Below are positions 14,047 to 17,105 of a stretch of DNA of 17,105 nucleotides, piece by piece. The translations under genes were made by a program, and so were the position numbers. Under the pieces are notes generated by a model. It did no database searches, was not told where the DNA came from, and was given only the letters and a program-made list of their open reading frames with translations. Source of the DNA: Sphingomonadaceae bacterium. GTDB lineage: Bacteria > Pseudomonadota > Alphaproteobacteria > Sphingomonadales > Sphingomonadaceae. How positions within the stretch are numbered: position 1 is the first letter of the stretch; every line of letters starts with the position of its first letter. The stretch spans positions 1-17,105 of the forward strand of contig JAGREF010000279.1 of assembly GCA_020446665.1 (NCBI GenBank), in the 5' to 3' direction.

Positions 14047-14309
14047 GACGATTTCCTTCCATTTCACGCAGACAGTCAGAAACGACCGTTTATGCGCGGG
14101 CTAAGAGGCGAAAAAGAAAGAAGAGATGGCATAGCTACTTGACATCAGGACAATCTATTGCAGCTGGTAGCAATTCAGATATGGCAATAAATTTTCACGA
14201 TTCAATACCAATTGAAATTTATATTTCTCTATTAATTTTCATATTGTTGATTTATTTTAAAATGCACGCCATATGGGCAAGGGGCATCTCGCTCCAATTG
14301 GAAAATGCA
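14047..14309. other. AT-rich intergenic patch
   Basis: This 263-bp stretch should hold promoters for the minus-strand cold-shock-like gene and the plus-strand small basic gene. Positions 14100-14270 are clearly AT-richer than the surroundings. A perfect TTGACA is at 14139-14144, but no good -10 follows at 16-18 bases. One plus-strand frame stays open through it and would code for a hydrophobic helix (see the small basic protein). Confidence 0.4.
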
Positions 14310-14444
14310 ATGGCTAAGAGTCAGAAAAAGTCGAACCGCGAAATCCGCAAGCCCAAGGCTGACAAGGGGCCAAAGAAGAACGCCAGCCAGCCCAGCCTGA
14401 AGCCCGGCGCAATCAAGGGGCTGGAAAACATGAAGAATGGTTGA
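14310..14444 (+). CDS. Small basic protein (MAKSQKKSNREIRKPK type)
   Basis: A 44-residue, strongly basic protein: MAKSQKKSNREIRKPK, then GPKKNASQPSLKPGAIKGLENMKNG. Short proteins of this look are, as far as I recall, common in proteobacteria, without known function; binding to nucleic acid would fit the charge. GGAAAA lies about five bases before ATG 14310. The frame is open further upstream (ATG 14181 or TTG 14139) and would add a hydrophobic segment (YISLLIFILLIYF), but no ribosome site precedes those starts and the added part is AT-rich, so the short form is preferred. Confidence 0.55.
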   Translation: MAKSQKKSNREIRKPKADKGPKKNASQPSLKPGAIKGLENMKNG

Positions 14445-14516
14445 ACCTGGCTCGCAACAGCAAGGCATAAGATGGCTCCCTCTTGTGGAGCGACAGCAAT
14501 GGTTCTGCATTTCGCA

Positions 14517-14553
14517 GGCATGGATTAAGTATACTGTCCCCGGAATTGATGCC
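14517..14553. repeat. Direct repeat copy 2 within an imperfect palindrome
   Basis: The core AGTATACTGTCCCCGGAATT (14528-14547) matches copy 1 at 13227-13246 with one difference. Here it is framed by inverted ends: GGCAT-2-ATT (14517-14526) and AAT-2-ATGCC (14544-14553). Such a palindrome is the shape expected of a REP-like or other small mobile sequence, or of an operator. Confidence 0.7.
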
Positions 14554-14611
14554 CATACGCTTGGGCTTGATTCGGCCTTAAACGTAGTTTCACACCCAAG
14601 CCGCTAGTTTA

Positions 14612-14646
14612 AACGAAAGTCACTTTTCGTTGAAAGTTCGCTTTCA
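14612..14646 (+). promoter_or_regulatory. Two inverted repeats just upstream of the Fic gene
   Basis: AACGAAA (14612-14618) and TTTCGTT (14625-14631) are a perfect inverted repeat with a six-base spacer. Immediately after, TGAAAG (14631-14636) and CTTTCA (14641-14646) form another with loop TTCG. They end 18 bases before the Fic ATG. They could be operator sites, for example for the Fic protein's own winged helix, or leader hairpins. Confidence 0.5.
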
Positions 14647-14664
14647 GGTTGATACATCCGTTGA

Positions 14665-15822
14665 ATGGACAAAAACGGATTTGACACATCATGCTCAGGT
14701 ACTCTCATACCGACATTGGGGGCGCGAAAAGCCTTCTTACCGGACAAACTACCTCCGCAGGGAGTCGACCTAAATTCCATTTTGCCGATCTTAAGTCGCG
14801 CCACACAAGCCGTTGGCGAGTTGAAGGGTATCGGTAGAACAATCCCAAACCCGCTTTTGCTTATCAGGCCTCTCCAGAGACGAGAGGCCGTTTCATCATC
14901 CGGAATGGAAGGCACCTACACAACCCTTAGCGACTTGCTCATGTATGAAGCTGGGGCGTCGATCCCGGATCGACAAGCCGAGAACAGAGAAGTCTTGAAC
15001 TATGTGAGAGCACTTGAAACAGCCATCGCGGACTTAGGCGATCTCCCGATTTCCGCAAGATTGATAAAACGCGCTCACAAAGTGCTTCTGGATAATGTCG
15101 CTCGTCATCGCGGTGCAAAAATCGAGGCTGGCGAATTTAAGCGCGATCAAAATTGGATTGGCGGCACAGGAACCATCGAAACTGCTCGGTTCATACCTGC
15201 CCCGCCGGAACAGACACCACAGGCGATCGACGATCTGGCAGCATTCATCAATCGGACCAACCGAGAAAATTCATCGCCTCTAATTGACGCCGCATACGTC
15301 CACTATCAGTTTGAGGCGATACATCCATTTGGAGATGGCAACGGACGCGTCGGACGAATGCTGATCGCGGTCATGCTAATCGAAAACGAAACTCTACCGC
15401 AGCCACTACTTTACATGAGTCCTTGGTTGGAAAAGAACAAGGATCTGTACATTGACTTGATGTTTGACGTCTCAAAGAACGGAAATTGGGTTCCGTGGGT
15501 CGAATTTTTCCTAACTGCAGTTGCAGAATCTGCCGAAGAGACGATCCGTGTCGCGCAAAAAATCCAAGACCTCCAGAGAGATTACCGAGAGCGCTTCCAA
15601 ACGGCACGCCGTTCTGCACTCATGCTCAGAATTATTGACCTTGCTTTCGAACGGCCAGTTCGGACTGTTTCGGATATCGCCGACGAACTCGGAGTTACTT
15701 ACGCTGGCGCATCGAACAACATAAAAGAACTCGTCAGACATGGCGTAGCAGAAGAGATCAATTGGGCATATCCGAAATTAATTCGCTTCCCCGGAGTCAT
15801 GGAAGCCATGAAAATCGAGTAA
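14665..15822 (+). CDS. Fic family protein (probable protein AMPylase) with inhibitory motif and C-terminal winged helix
   Basis: A 385-residue Fic protein, expected to transfer AMP from ATP to hydroxyl side chains of target proteins. The Fic core motif is complete: H220-PFGDGNGR-228, with catalytic H220. The N-terminal part holds SSGMEGT (residues 78-84), fitting the (S/T)xxxE(G/N) inhibitory helix with E82, so it is a self-inhibited type with the inhibitor in the same chain. Residues about 330-375 look like a winged helix (VSDIADELGVTYAGASNNIKELVRHGV). ATG 14665 is preceded directly by an in-frame TGA, so the start cannot be further up; the ribosome site is weak. GC content and codon use are lower than in the neighbours, suggesting transfer. 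No antitoxin gene is next to it. Confidence 0.92.
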   Translation: MDKNGFDTSCSGTLIPTLGARKAFLPDKLPPQGVDLNSILPILSRATQAVGELKGIGRTIPNPLLLIRPLQRREAVSSSGMEGTYTTLSDLLMYEAGASIPDRQAENREVLNYVRALETAIADLGDLPISARLIKRAHKVLLDNVARHRGAKIEAGEFKRDQNWIGGTGTIETARFIPAPPEQTPQAIDDLAAFINRTNRENSSPLIDAAYVHYQFEAIHPFGDGNGRVGRMLIAVMLIENETLPQPLLYMSPWLEKNKDLYIDLMFDVSKNGNWVPWVEFFLTAVAESAEETIRVAQKIQDLQRDYRERFQTARRSALMLRIIDLAFERPVRTVSDIADELGVTYAGASNNIKELVRHGVAEEINWAYPKLIRFPGVMEAMKIE

Positions 15823-15908
15823 CTTATTTCGGCAAATACAACTCCACCCCCTCCTATTTAAACACCCGACTCATCCCACACGCCCCCTTGTAGCCCCCAC
15901 CCCAGCCA

Positions 15909-17105
<1,197 letters not shown>

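Noticed and set aside
14139..14144. Perfect TTGACA as a promoter -35 box
   Set aside because: No acceptable -10 hexamer lies 16-18 bases downstream on the plus strand.

Overview
The window looks like chromosomal DNA of an alphaproteobacterium, most likely a sphingomonad of the Erythrobacteraceae type. This is an inference from the high GC content over most of its length, the protein flavour (DUF2141, DUF3429 and DUF3365 proteins, a GNAT-carbon-nitrogen hydrolase fusion, a degenerate cold-shock-like protein, a small HTH protein with MSRQSAYRLR) and the housekeeping genes at the two edges. No rRNA, tRNA, CRISPR array, intact transposase or prophage was seen.

Left part (1-8646). The window opens with the 3' end of dapD (lysine/peptidoglycan precursor synthesis). 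Facing it is a minus-strand pair: a secreted M19 dipeptidase whose stop codon overlaps the start of a ferric-reductase-like haem membrane protein (ATGA). On the plus strand follow a DUF985 cupin and a DoxX-like membrane protein, also ATGA-coupled. A minus-strand PEBP-fold protein converges on them, and both stop codons sit in one hairpin. Then come a lipoprotein S41 protease with a long nested inverted repeat in its linker, a GNAT-nitrilase fusion and a GMC flavin oxidoreductase.

Middle part (8643-12513). A minus-strand chain runs GFA-type zinc protein, COG3650-like lipoprotein, three-helix membrane protein, then DUF3429 membrane protein; the first three are joined by ATGA overlaps. Next are a small exported protein, a PhnA/YjdM-like protein that has lost its zinc-ribbon cysteines, a DUF3365 lipoprotein with a CxxCH haem motif, and a secreted DUF2141 protein.

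Right part (12514-15908) is the accessory-looking stretch. It has spaced TGACA repeats, a small HTH protein, a sphingomonad hypothetical protein, a cold-shock-like protein, an AT-rich patch and a small basic protein. Two near-identical copies of AGTAYACTGTCCCCGGAATT flank the hypothetical, cold-shock-like and small basic genes. After the second copy comes a lower-GC Fic protein with an inhibitory motif, a C-terminal winged helix and inverted repeats just before its start.

Right edge (15909-17105). The C-terminal end of thiC (thiamine pyrimidine synthesis, 4Fe-4S radical SAM) overlaps by 8 bp an exported protein made of two copies of one module of about 120 residues. I did not find one clear new multi-gene system. 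The best leads are the repeat-flanked segment with the adjacent Fic gene, the duplicated protein coupled to thiC, and the nested hairpin inside the protease gene.
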